Of a stretch of DNA of 64,000 bases, positions 12,701-25,515 are shown piece by piece. The notes under the pieces were generated by a model. It was not told the DNA's origin. It saw only the letters and a list, made by a program, of their open reading frames with translations, and searched no databases. Numbering within the stretch: the first letter of the stretch is position 1; each line of letters opens with the position of its first letter. The position numbers and the translations under genes are program-made. This DNA comes from Saccharina japonica (lineage: Eukaryota; Sar; Phaeophyceae; Laminariales; Laminariaceae): positions 159,386 to 223,385 of the forward strand of contig MEHQ01004424.1 of the NCBI GenBank assembly GCA_008828725.1. The letters are read 5' to 3'.

Positions 12701-15700
12701 TACAAGCAGCAGCACCAGCAGTGTATTTGCGAGCTATGCACAGCCGGAACATCGAAAGGAGCAAGCTTCTATGGTGGTCGGTGTACCGCTCGAATGTGAA
12801 AGCGCGCTCGCCGCAAATATACAACTGCGGCCATCGCCATCGAATTATACGGGAGCGCGCAAAGTTTCCTGCTCCCGAAATCGCCACTGCCGTCTCAGCA
12901 CGAAACACAACAGGGAAAAAAATGGGACTCAGTCTGGGGAGTACGGGGCGCCCTCACCCTTGCGTTGCAAGCAGAATTGGCCGCGCACTGCGCCTGAACC
13001 TTGACCTCCGATTTGAAGGCGGTTTCATTATATGCTTCCATTGCTGTGGCCGACGGCAACCACGAAAGGGGAGCGGAAGAGCAAGCGACAGTCACCAGGA
13101 GGTAGGTGGAGGGCGGGGGGGGGGGGGGGGGGGGCAGGGGCAAGGACATGATACCTTCAAAGGGTATGAGGCGGCTCTAACTTCGTATAAACGGGGGAGG
13201 GGGGACTGAGCAATTTTCACCGAGTTATGCTTGACAACTAAGGAGCTGTGCTCAACAGGAGGAACCTTAGAAGGCACAACTTTCGCGCGACCTAACGCAA
13301 CGCGAGGCTCCCATGCAAAACCTGTGAGGCAAGAGAAGCAAACCAGAGCGGCTACGTTCAGCAGTAGCAAACAAAAGAAACGCAGTTTACGAAATATCAA
13401 ACGTTTCGTCGGCCGTTACCTCCTTGCGGTCGAGTTGCTATCCAGTACAGGCTGTTGGTCTTGGAATTTCCTGCATCGAATACCTCGATCTCGGTGATGT
13501 TCGCCCACGCCTCCACGGGGAGGACCACCGCCCCGGCGAGGGACACGAAGCCGGCCCACTGCGGGCCTAAAGAGCGCACAAAGAGGTGCAGAGGTGCAGA
13601 AAAAAATAAGTCTACAAATGAAAAGGGGACTAAAACAGGTCAGTGGGGGGGCGGGGAAGGGGGAGAGGTGTGGCAACTCATAATCTGCATTCCTCAGCCT
13701 TTTCGTCAATGGCCGTGCAGTCCAGGTAGGTAAGTCGTAAGCTTGCGGATTCTGCCGGTGGTATTCCCGATGGTGGCGGAAACAGGAGTGGAAAACCGAT
13801 CGGGCGACAGAGATACCCCCCCTCATTTCCTTCTTCCCTCCTTCTCTCTCTCCCTCCCTCCCTCCCTCCCTCCCTCCCTCCCTCCTTCCCTCTGTGAGCT
13901 CAAAACTTATCCGGAACAGACAGAAGAATCCGCTGCGTACGACGGCAGATGGGTGGCGGGGGCGGCAGCGAGGAAGAAACGCACCTAGGTCGCGATTGTC
14001 GAACGCGGTCTCCAGGACCGGCCACTCTTGCTCCATGAAATCCCGCCCCAAGAGCTCCTCGGTGATGGGCGTGAAAGGGAGCATATTGATGCAATGGACG
14101 AACTCCACGTTATCACCAAACCTGTTGGTGTCGACAACACCATAGAAATACGGTGCGTACGCCCACGACAGACATACGAGCACCACGGTGAGCGGCGGCG
14201 GCGGGGGCGGCGGTAGCGGCAATGGAGGCACAAGGTTGGGGGGGGGGGGGCACCAATTTTATGGCATGCCCGTGGCCGAAAAAATACACACGGGGTTGGC
14301 GGGGGGGGAAGGGGGGGCAAAAGGTGGGGGGGGGGGGCACCAATTTTATGGCATGCCCGTGGCCGAAAAAATACACACGGGGTTGGCGGGGGGGGAAGGG
14401 GGGGCAAAAGGTGGGGGGGGGGGGGCACTCATGTTCATGCATGGCCGTAGTCGTAAGAATACACACAGGGTTGAGCGAGGCGGAATGGGGCGTGAGCAAG
14501 CGTGCGGGTTGTCACGGTTCCTGCGCCGTCGCCGTATCCCAGCTTGCATTCTCTAATATAGCCAATTATCCGAAAGACGGCCAGAAGCCCAAAAAACAAA
14601 CTTGTTTAAAAAACCTTTTCCTACATTAAACTAATATATTTTAGAGAATAGAAAGCAAAAATTCCCGATAATTCTCCCAGATTTATCAGAAGTTCAACGG
14701 ATAAGTTTTGTTGTGGTATAGATTAAACTGCGCGGTTGTCGTTTTAGTCGGAGGACTCACCGTGCGGAAAGGCGACAATCGAAAATGGCGCTTGCCGTAA
14801 ATGCCGCAGAGTAAAGTGACGGAGAAGGAAAATCGGAGGGTGCATACGGGTGCAGAGGTGGGAACCGAATGCAGCAACACGAGGCAGCCCAAAAAAAAAA
14901 ACAAGTACGTACACCATCGAAAGAGGGCTAACACTGCCCAAGGCAGACACACGACTACCGATAGCTGCGGATTGGCCGCCACATAACATGATGGAGGCTG
15001 CCGACAACGACACCATCGCTCCTCCCGGCGGCAAGAAAAAACTGTCCGCACGGCGCAGGTCTCAGCGAGTATGCCAGGCGGCCTCGAGGGGGAAGCAAAC
15101 CAAACACGATCCGAAGCGCCTTTACACCTGCCTCCGCCGCTTATCACAGAGGAAGTGAAGTAAGCAAGCACGCAAGCCGCCCATCCTGAAACGTGCGGGA
15201 GGGGGTGAAAATACTTTCCAGTATTGTGGAATTTCTTGCAGCGACCAACGCCAACAGGTTACGGTCAAGAACAGCGAAGCGTGAGCGTTCTCCCAAACTT
15301 GACCAGGGCCTCCCGCCTGCCTCTTACCACGTCAGCTGCACCGCCTCAAGCGACGCCACCATTCCAACCATACGGCGGGACGAAAAGAACGAGTCGTAAA
15401 CCTGTGCATCAACGAAAACAAGGACAGACCAAGGGGCGGAGGTAAGTCGGGGGGGGGGGGGGGGGTACTCATTTGCTGCTTGCCTTAGTCATTTGACCAT
15501 TGACCACGCATCCCTTTCGAGACGGAGGGGAGGGGGGATACCAAAGACAACACCAAATCAGCGGGCAAGGAAAAAACGCACACACCACCCCGCGACTCAC
15601 AATCTGCGACACCTTCGAGCAGCGCTCGCCGGCGGCACCAGCGCGGGTGGGGCACAGGGCAAGATGACTCTTAATGCCACAGCGTCGCACGGCGTGTCTG

Positions 15701-17471
15701 ACGAAACACGAATCATGTGCAAAGTCCGCTACAACGCCATAGGGGGGGGGGGGGTGTTTAAGCACGTTGCGTACGAGCTGCCGGATTGCTCTTACCGTAC
15801 CTATGTCACAAACGTACCTCGGCGTCAGCTGTTGCTCTGCTCGTGAGGGCCCGAAACCACAATCGTGGTCAAATTTCGTCGAATGCTGCTGCCGTTTGCA
15901 GTGCATACTGAGTGCTGCTGTGTTCATACTTTACATTCTCGAGGTCACAAAATCGCCCGGTAGGAACAGTTTCGTTTCGAGGTTGCCATTTCCTTGTTGT
16001 TTTTCGCCAAGACGCACTCGCAGCAAAAAATGTACACGCCGTCGGACATTCCGAAGGTCAGGTGAGGTGCCACCGTAGCAGCAACGCGCACAAAAACCTT
16101 GAAACGCGGACGAGAGGGGGCAGAAAATCCAGACCAAACCATACGTCTACGCTGTCGTCTACCATCTAATTTACTTTCGTTTTATTATTTACAATATTTC
16201 GAAAACAAACAAACAAATAAACAAACCAAAGAAACACAAGGTGGGCGGCCAGCCGCATTTGTACGCGACGTACATAGTGAAACGAAACATAGCGAGGCGT
16301 TCTCTCGCACGCACCCCGTTGTTGTCCGGCATTTGCCAGTACTTGCGCGCGCCTCGCATCTCCATCGCAAGGAGCACCCGGCCCCAGTCCCGCATGCCGG
16401 TGTCCCCGACGGCCAGCCCGAGGAGGTACACACCGTAGTAGGCATTGATGCTTTCGGAAACGCTCTCTTGGGACTTACCATCGCCCTGCGAGAACAGCCC
16501 CGAAGTCCAGCTGTGGCCATCGTAAAAGTCCTTTTCATTATTTTGACAGGGGAGACAGAAGATGGTATTGTAGAAACCGGAACAAAAAAGAACGCCGGGG
16601 GAAGTGGCAGGGTTATATAGGGCTTTCGGGTTAGTGTGCGTTATGGAATGGCGGGTTTTTAAAAAGAAGAGGGGCAGGGCGGTGGAAACGAGGGGCGGCG
16701 AGGGGGGAGGGGGGATGAAAATTGCACTTGAGGTGCGATGGTCGAAGCATATTGCCGGGTGAATGCATTCAAGTAGAAAACCAAATGACCGTTTCAATGG
16801 ATACCGAGGCGATACTTGGGAATTGAAATCGTTTTGATAGATACAGAGGCGAGACTCGGTGATTGAATTGACTCACTTGACTCTTCTCATGGCGGGGGTG
16901 CAGTAAGCCCTTTTTCATGTATCTATCAACAAATAGCTACTCGGTTGACGTTCAACACGATTGGCCTCCGCGGAATCGGGGAGAGGGGAAAGCAAGAAAG
17001 ACGGAGGGTTCTGGGGGGGCGCGACCACAACGAAGCAGATTTGTTTTTAAACCTGCCCGAAAAAGTGACGTGAACCCGGCGAGAGCGGTTAGCACGATTG
17101 TTGCCGGGGTACTCCGTTGCACTACAGTAGGTGCGGCATATGTATATACTAAAACGCTCGCGATTGCCTGGAGATGCAGCCGGCTATCACAACGACTTGT
17201 GTTTTACGCTACGCCCCTACGGAATGCTGCTACCAAGGAAGGAACGTCCGAGAAATCGTAGCAACGTCCCCGCGGCGTAATCAACGGAAAGGTACAGCAG
17301 AACTACCGTAAAAGTCAACGCGATAACAGCAGCGGCAAGAGCAAAAGCAAGCGAGCGACAGCGTACTGTATAGAGGGCTGGCATTGACAAACAGACTGAA
17401 AGTTGCGCGAACACTGGCAGTAACCCCAAGCCAACAACATCAGCAAGAACAGTAACAAGAACAACAACAGC

Positions 17472-17538
<67 letters not shown>

Positions 17539-20500
17539 GTTACCTTCTGACGGGCGACGGGAAAGTGCTTCGCCATCGCGCCCCCTCGCCCAGCGATGTC
17601 CTCCACCAAAAACTCGAGCTGCTTCTTGTACGTGCGGTGGAAAGCCGGATGGAACTTCGTCAAGACCGCCGCCGCATAGATCAGGTACCCGTAGTGATAG
17701 GTATGGTCATTATACCAGGCGTTGCCGAAGTCCGCGTTCACATCGTTTAGCCCATCCTTCGTGACAATTCCTCCCCAGGTCTTGTCGTACACCAGCAGAT
17801 CCTGTCCATGTGAGACGCGCGCGCTCCCTCGCGTCAATCAACGCAGCCAAGGCCGGCACCCTCCCCGGCGAAACACCAAGTTCTCTCGACCCTCTCGACC
17901 GCACAGGCATCCACGCATTTGGCCATTTTCAGCGCCTCCTACAAGTGCTGCTTGCGCACCATTCTGGCCCTAACCACCCACCATCCACGCTGCCAATAAA
18001 CGGCATCGCCCAAGAATACACGCGTCATTCAAACGCGGGAGGCTGGCTCAAAGATGCCTCTTGCGATCAACAAGTGTTTCGTTTTGGTTTCCCTCGTACC
18101 TCGTTGGCGTTCTTCATCCAGGGGGTGAGATAGGCGCTCACCGTAGCCAGCGCAGCGTCTCTGGCGGCACCGTCCCCTTGCGAATCGGAAAACGTACAGA
18201 GAGAGAGCCTTCATTTGTCGTTCAATAAGATGATTCCTTTCGAAACTTGGACCAATAGCAAAAAAGGCGGGCACGAAATGTCTCCTTCTCTCAGTGCACG
18301 GCCGCCCGGGGCAAAAAACACGTACATGTACAGACACAAAAGAGAGGGCAAGCGACTAGAGACAAACGGACTTAGTGGAAACAGCCCAAAAGCTATGCGT
18401 CTGCACGCCCTGGGTCTCTCAACAAATAGGCTCGACCAGGTTATCAATGTCCCTCGAGTAGCTTTGCCATGCTCACGTACCTGTCCAAAGCCAAGAACAA
18501 AACAAAGTCCCTTCAGGGTATTTTCACTTTACTAAGTCCCTTCAGGGTATTTTCACTTTTCTCTTCGCTTGCCCGATCCATCGCCTACGAGCGAGCCTCT
18601 CCCAGCCCATCCTCAAAACTAGGCCGCCGCCGTTGCCGCCACCCCACAAACTACCATACAACGCCTCACGACATCACACAAAGACGCCCCCCCCCCCCCT
18701 CAACACGAAAGCAGGAGCCACACAAGCTACATGGAAACGTCCTGCCACAGGAAGAAAAGAAGACCCCTCACCTAGCTCATCGGCGATAAGCGCGAGCCTG
18801 GCCATCCGCGCAATTTCCTTGCCGAAGCCGTACACGTCTGGGGCGGTCGGAAGGGTGGTGTGTAGGTCATCGGCCAGGGCTGCCTTCACCTGCTTCTCCC
18901 ACGACAGGGACAGCAGGGGGTCGTCGATGCCCACAGAGGCCTCGTGCAGCGTCGTCCTCGCGGTCCACGCGATATCTGTCAGGTTGTCGCGCATCGTCCA
19001 AACGGACCCGACGATTCCTGTCATCGGTCCCTTTTATGGCATTTTTTTTTCGTTTAATGCGACCCAAGACCCGTTTGGGTTTTGCGCGGATCGGAGTTTC
19101 GCGGGGCGAGCGGGGACGAGGATTGGCGCGGCACACCCCAAGTTTCGAGAAGGCGAAACGGCGACAGGGGAAACGGGAGTCAGGCAGGCGTTGGCGAAGG
19201 GGGGGGGGGCGGCTTGAATCCAACAATACATATTCCGAAAGAAGCCTGTCGTGTCAGAGCAACACGCGGCGAAGGCTGCTTCAAGCAAAGCCTCGATCTG
19301 TTCTCGAAGATTCGCCAGCATGATGACACAATAACCTCCACACTAAGCAGTCGAGTTAATGCGCGCACGCGTTTTGCTGAACTACCATGCTGTGCTCTTC
19401 GAGCCTCGCCCGTCCTTCACCTTGATGCTCTGATAGCTGTCCTTCATCAAGAACGCCGCGTCCTCCCCATTCACCCCTCCCATGGTGTCCACGTGGTGGG
19501 GCAGCGCCATCATCAGCAGGTCGCCAAACCCGTCCTTCGCCCACTCGTACCTGCAAGAGAGAGAGGACGTGTCACCGCCCCGAACAGTGCACAAATGCTC
19601 AAGAAACGCCTCCAACGAGAAGAGGGAGCCAACCATTCTCTCTCGCCGACGCAAGCGACATCGCGGCAACAAATTATTGGCGCGCGGGTCGCCAGGAACG
19701 GCATTCAGACTGGAAACGTCGGCCGCCAAATGAATTTTTCGTACTGAAGGACTTTATTCAGTACTCACGCTCCCCTAAGCGCTTCGTCCGCGCTCGTTTG
19801 TTCTCTTTCAAGGCGATGATATTGCTATCGATCGTGCGGTCACTTTTTCCCGGCTCCTGCTTCCCCGCCCACCTCCCACAGGACATCGAGGCCACGAACT
19901 CTTCATTGGCGACAGCCCTGAGAGCAAGCTAGGTACAAATTCACCAGCGCTACGTATCCTACAGAACTGCCGTTCCTGAGCTTTGGTAAATTCACTCACC
20001 CGGCCGTGTATGGGGTTCCGCAGCCCCACCTACATTGGCTACACGGGTACTAGCGAAAACGACCAGAGGGCGAAAACGCTTACTCACGTCGACACAAACG
20101 GGCGATCCCGACGACCTATGGGCCTACTCTAAACCAATGCACCGCCGCCGTGCAAGAAACATCCACTACGAGCGTGATCACGGCAAAGAACACAACCGCG
20201 TCAGAGCTCGCGCTGTGGCTCAAGTCCGGATTCACCTCATCTCCATCCTGTCGCCGTTCACCGCGAAATTAACTCTGCCGCCTCTGGGGTAGGCGTACGC
20301 GTGACGAGTCAGCGTCTTCTCGCTGTCTTTGTCCCACGGGTGCGGCAGCACAGCCACACGCACGATGCCCGAAAACGGCCCCTCCATCTGGGAACACCGG
20401 ACGCCACCAAAACACGGATACGCGGCGGTGGGGGACACGCAGGTTGCGGGAGCGTTTCACACAGAGGTATCCACACATTTCATCATTGTCTAGCCGCGCA

Positions 20501-23500
20501 CGTTGTTGGTGCGAGGGAAGAGTGGCGGGACGGCATCCATGCCGCGGACGCCTTACTCGCCCTAAATTGTGAGAAGGAAACGAGAAAATTCCGGTGAACG
20601 TGTGTCGGACAGGAGCATCGTGACGAGGCCTCAACAAAACCGGTGCCATAAGCTGGTGGCAAAAAAAATGCCACCGATCGCAAACTCGGCGTTATCGACA
20701 GAGCCAACGGGGTCCTTGATCCTGCTCGCTGTACAAAAAAAAAGCAACAGCGATCGAAAAATAACAATCAGGAACCCACCGCACATAGTGAAAATACAAC
20801 GTACGCTCGGCACAACACGCCCGCCCATCGTGCCCTATACTTCGACACGAAACACGCCCTGCCATCGAAACCGCCCCAAACTGCTCCATATTAGCGGGCA
20901 GCGACGCTCGAAAACGCTCCACGCACCTGAACCTCGTGCTCGGAAACCAGCTTCCACGTCACCGACTCGGAGGTAAATACGAGCCAAGTCTCCCAGTTGC
21001 TGAGCGCTAGCTTGAATGTGGTCCCGTGCATGGAAGAGCCCACCTTAGCCGCCTCACCGTCCACCTGAAATGCCAAGGTCATTTATACCCGGGGAGTTAG
21101 ATCAGACCGTATGGAACGGCAGCAGGGAGTACGACAGTGGCGCAGTCCAGAAGGTGTTTTTTTTTTTTCTACCCTCCGGCGGATTGTTAAAAATATTTGT
21201 TTTACACGTGGAAGGCGTTCGTGGACACCGTGCCGGGTGTATCTGATTGACTCTGGCCCACCTCAGACAAGGTAGCAAGGTACCAGACCGACTAGCTGGT
21301 AGAACCTGTCTGTACGACGGGTACAAACCTGCCTCGGCTGCCTGCAAGGTGGTTTTGGTGTGCTCCGGTTGCCTGTCCTTTCCTGTCGTTCTTAGTCTTG
21401 CTCTGTTTTACGTTGTTTTTCATTACATTTCATTTCGTTTCATTTCCTTTGATTTGTATTGTCTGTCGCATCTCCTCTGGGAGAAGTACGGCACTTTCTT
21501 CTTTTTGTCATGTTTTTGTTTGGTTGTTTGATTTTTTGTTGGTTTGCTTTATTGTTACTTTTTTTTCTTTATGTTTTCATTTTCGCCTTCTCTCTTCTTT
21601 TTTACTCTTTTTCTCTCTTTCATGCACCTGGATTGCTAACAGGGTAGGTCTTGCCTGCCGTATATGGCATTGCATTGTCTGCTCTGCTTACTGCACTGCA
21701 GCGTAGTATCTCTGTGTTGTAGTTTTGTGACCACAGAACTGGTACCTCTCTAGGATGAACAATCGGCACAGACACTGGGTACGCTGGATGTCGACGGGTA
21801 GAAAGGAAGGTATAATGTGAAGAACACACACACCTCAAAAGGAAAACATCGGGCGGGTGTCGACCGTCGTCGCGTGCACTGACAATGCCCGTCGATGCGC
21901 GGCTCGTTGGGACGCGGGATATGAAGGGTGTCGTCACTCGTCCACAGTGTACCGTGTTCAACCCGAGTGCGGCGCCATGCGAAAAACAATTCCGCCAACT
22001 TAAAGTTTCACGACTGAAAAGTAAGGGTTGCTTGAGATGGCTTACGACTTGCAGATTTGGCGCGTGTCGCAATAAAAATGCTTGAAATGACAGCTTCATT
22101 GGGAGAGTTCCTGATACACTGCCTGGCACACGGATCGATACCGATGAAAATGTAGTGGCCCGTAAAATACAAAATCAAAACAGCAGGCAGCGGCAGAAAC
22201 GATGCTATTCTCGACCTGGGGCGGCACCCTGTAGCTATCTCCCCGTCTCCCAAGCGGTTCTTAGTAGGATGTAGCTCACCCTTTATTGCTACTCGCCGAA
22301 CATCTTACGGCGCTTCACGCTTGGTGCAAACAACGTCTGTCTGTGGTCGGTCAAGTTCCGTCCCGGCATTGTAGAGATGTGAGGGTCTATGGTCATACGA
22401 CCACGGCCATGCATGGCATGAGTACATCCGCCCCCCGCGCCCCACTCCTCACCTCGAGTATGTTGCCGTTGCTTTTGATGCGAGGAGTCGCTAGGGCAAA
22501 CTCGAACGTCATATACGGCGACCCGCGCGCTGCCAGCGTTTGGAAGTAGCCTTCACCTTCAGTGTCGTGCTGGATGGTCACCGTCAAGTTGTCGTACCTG
22601 AAGCAAACGTCCGGGTGAACAGCTCGCCCGTAAGGGTGTGGTAATATGATGCGCTTTGAACGCTTCAAGACGCGAAGTTACGTGCTGGAACCAGCCCTGA
22701 TTACTATAATACCTTCCGACGGCGCCACCGTTTGCCATTCGGTCGACCTCACCAGAGGCAAGCATTCCTGTCGTAAGAACAACATTGTGGTGAAACTAGA
22801 AAAAACGCAGGACAAGATGCTGCGGAAGCTAATGCTTCCCCCTAAAGCACGCGCCATCACCGGTCTGTATCGCAAAACGAGAGGGACAGGCAATGATATT
22901 ATCGTCACTGCAGCCGACTGGCTAAAACAAACGGACTATCGCGCTTTACCGGCGCTGTCTGTGCCTGGGGTAAAAAGCGAACGATCGGATGGTTGAGGGC
23001 AACACGGGACTGCCCCTCGATCCCGAAAGCGTCAGTTTTCCCCAACAATACGTATCATCGGCGTAATCACTTACCCCCGTGCCGCGAAACCTCGCACACG
23101 CGCCAAGACACGAGCGACAAAAACCTTCGAACAACGTGCATCGCAACTCACTTCACGATGTGGCGTCCCACGACCCCCTCCGCGGCGGACACGTTAAGAT
23201 CCGGGGCGTACGCGTCCTGCACGCGCTTCGCAGACTCAACGCGCCGCATCGCGGAGTACGAAACTCCGACCCCCCGGTCGGTCGACTTGATCGCGTACGG
23301 GAGAGGAGCCACGGGATAATCCCCTTCACCGATTACCAAGTTCAGCCACCAAGCGCCCGTGGGGTAGGGTAGCTCGACGGCGCCCCACAGTTTCCCAGGT
23401 CGGAGCGGGTGCTTGGTCGTGGTGGTGAAAGGGAAGCGGGCGTCCGTCTCCAGGCCCACGCTTCCTGGGGTGCTCCGGACAACCCCGGATAACGCGACCT

Positions 23501-24865
23501 GAACAGGAGGAAGTGGGGATTATCACCCGATGGGTTCCAACTTATAATCGAGTTTTCCGGGATGGGGTTCTAGATTGTCCGCGAAGTTTGAAAACATTCT
23601 AAAGGTTCTACCACTAGAAGCATCGCTTGCGCGCATACTACTTTTCTCCTTCGGCAACTCTCCTCGCGTCGAATGTAGGAAAACCCTCCAGGGAAACGAG
23701 TGGAACCATAAAAAATAAAAATAGAGTGTTTTGCCCAACGTGAGACGGCCACTGCTCCGTTTTCTGGTTTCAAACCCCGTCTGAACCTCCCATCCCTGGA
23801 TGTATCGCCGGACATATTTTCGCACGGCTCACGACATTCTTGGCTGTCTACGACGGATTGCTCGCCGCCCCCCCCAAAAACAATACGCCGAATTTAGTCA
23901 GACCGCGCTGTTCGGAAGCACCGATTGTTTAAATCGACGTCTAACCTACTGTGACATCGGCCTCGCCAGTTTTCCACTGGCTCTCTGGAGGTTACGACGA
24001 TCAGGCTAAAGGGCTAGAGAGACACGGCGGTCATATTAGATATCACGCTGTGGCCCGCTTTTTCAGAGTTTGCGGCCACCACTTGCTACACCGTCACGTT
24101 TCAGGGGGCCAGCCTACAGCAATTTCCGAGAGAGCTGCTAAAGATAGTGCGGAGCCACAGCAGCGGAACTCGACACGGTTGCGCTTGGCGCGCCAACGCG
24201 AGTTCTCGATCCTACAGCGTACGGCCGCTGTAGTTGAGTTTTTGAGGCAACGCTTCTGCTTGTCTTGGCGATGAGCAAAAACATCAAACCGTCAATACCT
24301 TTGCTGAATTGTCACCATGTTGGGCATGTGGGCGTCTCGTATCCCTCCCTCATACAAGGGGGGCATACAGCATACCAGGTACTGGCGTTGCTACACCATC
24401 CTGTGGGTACACGTTCTCAGGCGTACGGCTGCGCTGCATGTATTTACATCGCGGTGTGTACCACAGTAGTGTACTACTTGCAGGCGCTACGCACGTAAGA
24501 CACTACACGACGCAATAGATGCAGCTGCTTAGCCACCCACCGCTACGTGCACAGAGAGAGAGGGAGTCACTCAGACGCGCGAGCTAAGAAACCCCTCTGC
24601 AAGCCGTCGAATCGCTACGCACCAGCCCAGATAAGACGACAGCGACCAGAACGCTCAGGTACAGGTACATCCCGCATCCCGCCCTTGTCGCGGCACCATC
24701 CTGCTGGTCCGCACATTGGTCTCCGGCGTCGCGAACCGCTGGTGATGAGACCGCGCCGTACGAGGATGACCCTTCTAGATCCGTCAGTCGCTGCTCGTCC
24801 TCTACAGCATGAAGCAGAACGTCGACCCATGGACAGGAGGGGCAAGACATTGAAAACGGACACAT
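9764..24865 (-). CDS. GH81 endo-1,3-beta-glucanase, signal-anchored, with four C-terminal Cys-rich repeats
   Basis: Seventeen exons join with matching phases into 963 residues: 24865-24623, 23498-23152, 22597-22453, 21064-20927, 20387-20236, 19550-19421, 19030-18772, 18176-18100, 17801-17544, 16530-16315, 15401-15328, 14121-13985, 13566-13420, 13043-12958, 12271-12188, 10944-10772, 9989-9764. A ~65-residue N-terminus precedes one hydrophobic segment (about 66-88, split over exons 1-2), predicting a type II membrane anchor. GH81 signatures follow: LPYPTGAWWLNL, RGSPYMTFEF, WYNDHTYHYGY, DGHSW, QESVSES, TWFGDNVEF, GNSKTNSLYWIATR. By family comparison Asp529 (YND) is the likely acid and Glu605 (QES) the likely base, 76 residues apart, with Glu609 also conserved. 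Residues ~790-963 hold four repeats with the pattern C-x5-C-x(8-10)-CCP-x(7)-L-x-CC. The family cleaves beta-1,3-glucan, so laminarin turnover or callose remodelling is inferred. Introns carry several mobile repeats. The start Met and the AAAAG acceptors (exons 7, 10) are the least certain points. Confidence 0.93.
11140..11522 (-). mobile_element. Poly(C)-tailed retroposon-like repeat, long copy 1
   Basis: About 380 bp, nearly identical to 35704-36092. On the minus strand it ends GACATGAGTACACCCCCC, a poly(C) tail. It lies in the intron between the third-last and second-last... specifically between exons 15 and 16 of the GH81 gene. It shows no coding potential and no tRNA promoter that I recognise. 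Confidence 0.85.
13848..13891. repeat. (CCCT)n microsatellite
   Basis: About nine CCCT units inside the GH81 intron between exons 12 and 13. A pyrimidine run on the plus strand means a purine run in the transcript. Confidence 0.95.
14238..14480 (-). mobile_element. Poly(C)-tailed repeat cluster with an 88-bp tandem duplication
   Basis: Two direct copies of a unit with GGGGCACCAATTTTATGGC and AAAATACACACGGGGTTGG are followed by a related unit with CACTCATGTTCATGC and GCCGTAGTCGTAAG. Each unit starts at a G run, the same end that is constant in the poly(C)-tailed family. The cluster lies in the GH81 intron upstream of exon 12. Confidence 0.7.
15448..15535 (-). mobile_element. Poly(C)-tailed retroposon-like repeat, subfamily B
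   Basis: The plus strand shows a run of about 17 G, then TACTCATTTGCTGCTTGCC, TTAGTCATTTGACCATTGAC and CACGCATCCCTTTCGAGACG. It lies 47 bp upstream of GH81 exon 11 in the sense direction. Confidence 0.8.
17459..17538. repeat. (AAC)n/(GTT)n microsatellite next to a splice donor
   Basis: About 80 bp of nearly perfect AAC triplets. In the sense strand of the GH81 gene it is (GTT)n starting a few bases after the donor of exon 9 (AAG|GTAACTGTTG). Confidence 0.95.
22270..22440 (+). mobile_element. Poly(C)-tailed retroposon-like repeat, 5'-truncated copy
   Basis: About 170 bp in plus orientation, from TAGCTCACCC to GGCATGAGTACATCCGCCCC. It matches the tail-proximal half of the long copies with more divergence. 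Its poly(C) end lies 12 bp from the donor of GH81 exon 3. Confidence 0.8.
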
Positions 24866-25512
24866 CCGCGAGCAGTTCAGCAGTATCGCCAACGCGTCCC
24901 AGAAATGGTGGGATATTAAATGACAGGCATTACAGCAAAAAAGGTTCCTCGATACATCGAGAGCAGCGCGGTCGCTGAGCTATTTCGCATCGACTCCCAC
25001 TTCTACCACCACAGGCTGTTGTGTTCCCGGCAACTTGTTTCATGAAAACCGCACGGGTTTGGGCTGCGTTTTCTCCACTTTATAATCTGAGCCGGTCGAG
25101 GACAACTGCCGCGTTTGCTAGCTGCTGGTGCTGTCTGCAGTGGCGCAATTGTTTGCGTCCCGGGGAACTCTGTGCATAAACCGAGGAATTACTGCATGGT
25201 TCAGAGGGGCCGTAGGCTGGTCTTTACATACCTGGTATAAACTAACGTGCATGACATCGGCCGAAAATAGGCAAAGTTCGTGGTTTTATCTTCTCAAACC
25301 TCAAAACGGACAGCAGGGGCAACACTGTTAATTGTAAACCAGCGCACAACATAAAAAAAGGCCAGATGGCCCCATCGACCGCCCTCTTCGATCCTCCTTA
25401 TACAATGCAACAGTAGTAGAGGCCCCTGTATACTGTACGTATAGTGTCGGTTGAGCAGTGCCGGCTGCCCGCTGCGTATAGTGCCTGTGAAATCGCATGA
25501 CACAGATGGGAT
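24866..25512. other. 5' flank of the GH81 gene, no further gene seen
   Basis: About 650 bp between the GH81 start codon and the GGGCCC-ended transposon. It should hold the GH81 5' UTR and promoter. I see no clear TATA element or other site I can support. Confidence 0.5.
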
Positions 25513-25515
25513 TAA

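Noticed and set aside
12439..13209. 256-codon plus-strand open frame overlapping GH81 exons 14 region
   Set aside because: It lies opposite a GH81 exon and introns, has no family signal and ends in a poly-Gly run from a G tract.
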